A DNA stretch of 6,092 bases, from NCBI GenBank assembly GCA_002431905.1, contig DJER01000025.1, positions 33,048 through 39,139 on the forward strand, read 5' to 3'. This document shows positions 5,941-6,092 of the stretch, one piece after another. The position numbers were made by a program, and so were the translations under genes. The DNA comes from Christensenella sp. UBA5893 (GTDB taxonomy: Bacteria > Bacillota > Clostridia > Christensenellales > UBA1242). How positions within the stretch are numbered: the first letter of the stretch is position 1; every line of letters begins with the position of its first letter. The notes under the pieces are model-generated. The model saw only the letters and a program-made list of their open reading frames with translations, made no database searches and was not told where the DNA came from.

Positions 5941-5987
5941 GTCATTTCGACACATACTTCGAAGTGCGACTTTGGAGAAATCTCTTC
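5941..5987 (-). repeat. 47-bp repeat, copy E (inverted)
   Basis: It starts GTCATTTCGACACA and carries GACTTTGGAGAAATCTC like copy C, differing only in the last three bases (TTC for AAC). The core contains the perfect palindrome ACTTCGAAGT (5956-5965). It is closest to copy C, showing that the inverted copies form one subfamily. Confidence 0.75.
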
Positions 5988-6025
5988 TGCTTTCAAAAAA
6001 TTTTTCGACAACTTTTGTTATTCGT

Positions 6026-6056
6026 TTGACTTTCCCCTAGGGGGGGGGGCTATACT
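6026..6056 (+). promoter_or_regulatory. MerR-type promoter with 19-bp spacer and G10 tract
   Basis: The -35 TTGACT (6026-6031) and -10 TATACT (6051-6056) are each five of six consensus bases, but 19 bases apart. That distance is typical of promoters that MerR-family activators untwist. The spacer holds the dyad CCCCTAGGGG (6034-6043), as in the BmrR/Mta branch, whose operators as I recall have a CTCCCCTAGG core. The right arm is a run of ten G (6040-6049) where a symmetric operator would have GGGGAAAG. Transcription would start near 6063 and run out of the window. The controlled gene, often a drug efflux pump or the regulator itself, is not in view. Confidence 0.7.
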
Positions 6057-6092
6057 AAAATTGAATAAGAGTGTGGGTTTTATCCATACTAA

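Noticed and set aside
5762..6040. 92-codon plus-strand open frame across the right repeat cluster
   Set aside because: It begins in one 47-bp repeat, crosses the split unit and another repeat, and ends at the TAG of the MerR-type operator. It has no ribosome binding site and no recognisable protein features.

Overview
The window is AT-rich (roughly one third G+C by eye). It has strong AGGAG-type ribosome binding sites, sigma-A type promoters and simple U-rich intrinsic terminators. Together with a UvrA that reads like those of Clostridia, this points to a low-G+C Gram-positive (Bacillota), possibly an uncultivated gut Clostridia-type lineage. The sequence does not fix the genus.

Layout: (1) 1-364 has no convincing gene. 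It holds three copies of a 47-bp repeat (two forward, one inverted) and then the promoter region of the first gene. (2) 365-1696 is a two-gene plus-strand unit: a PnuC-family vitamin-precursor transporter and a small GNAT acetyltransferase, ending at a bidirectional terminator. (3) 1738-2190 on the minus strand is an unrecognised 150-residue protein with a near-consensus promoter; it converges on the GNAT gene and diverges from uvrA. (4) 2351-5164 is full-length uvrA (937 residues), whose promoter lies so close to the ATG that the mRNA looks leaderless. (5) 5161-5676 is a J-domain protein with a C-terminal membrane anchor, coupled to uvrA by a 4-base TTGA overlap and followed by a terminator. 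(6) 5708-6092 holds more 47-bp repeats, one apparently split by a 158-bp segment bounded by 14-bp direct repeats. It ends with a promoter that has a 19-bp spacer and a CCCCTAGGGG dyad, the signature of MerR-family control. A run of ten G lies inside that spacer.

How the genes relate: pnuC and the acetyltransferase are close enough to be co-transcribed, but no shared pathway is evident. uvrA acts in nucleotide excision repair. Its coupled J-domain partner would lend DnaK-type chaperone activity at the membrane, and the link to repair is by position only. No SOS (DinR/LexA) box of the CGAAC-N4-GTTCG type is visible upstream of uvrA. The most unusual items are the two 47-bp repeat clusters flanking the gene block, the MerR-type promoter with a G tract in its spacer, and the apparently leaderless uvrA start.
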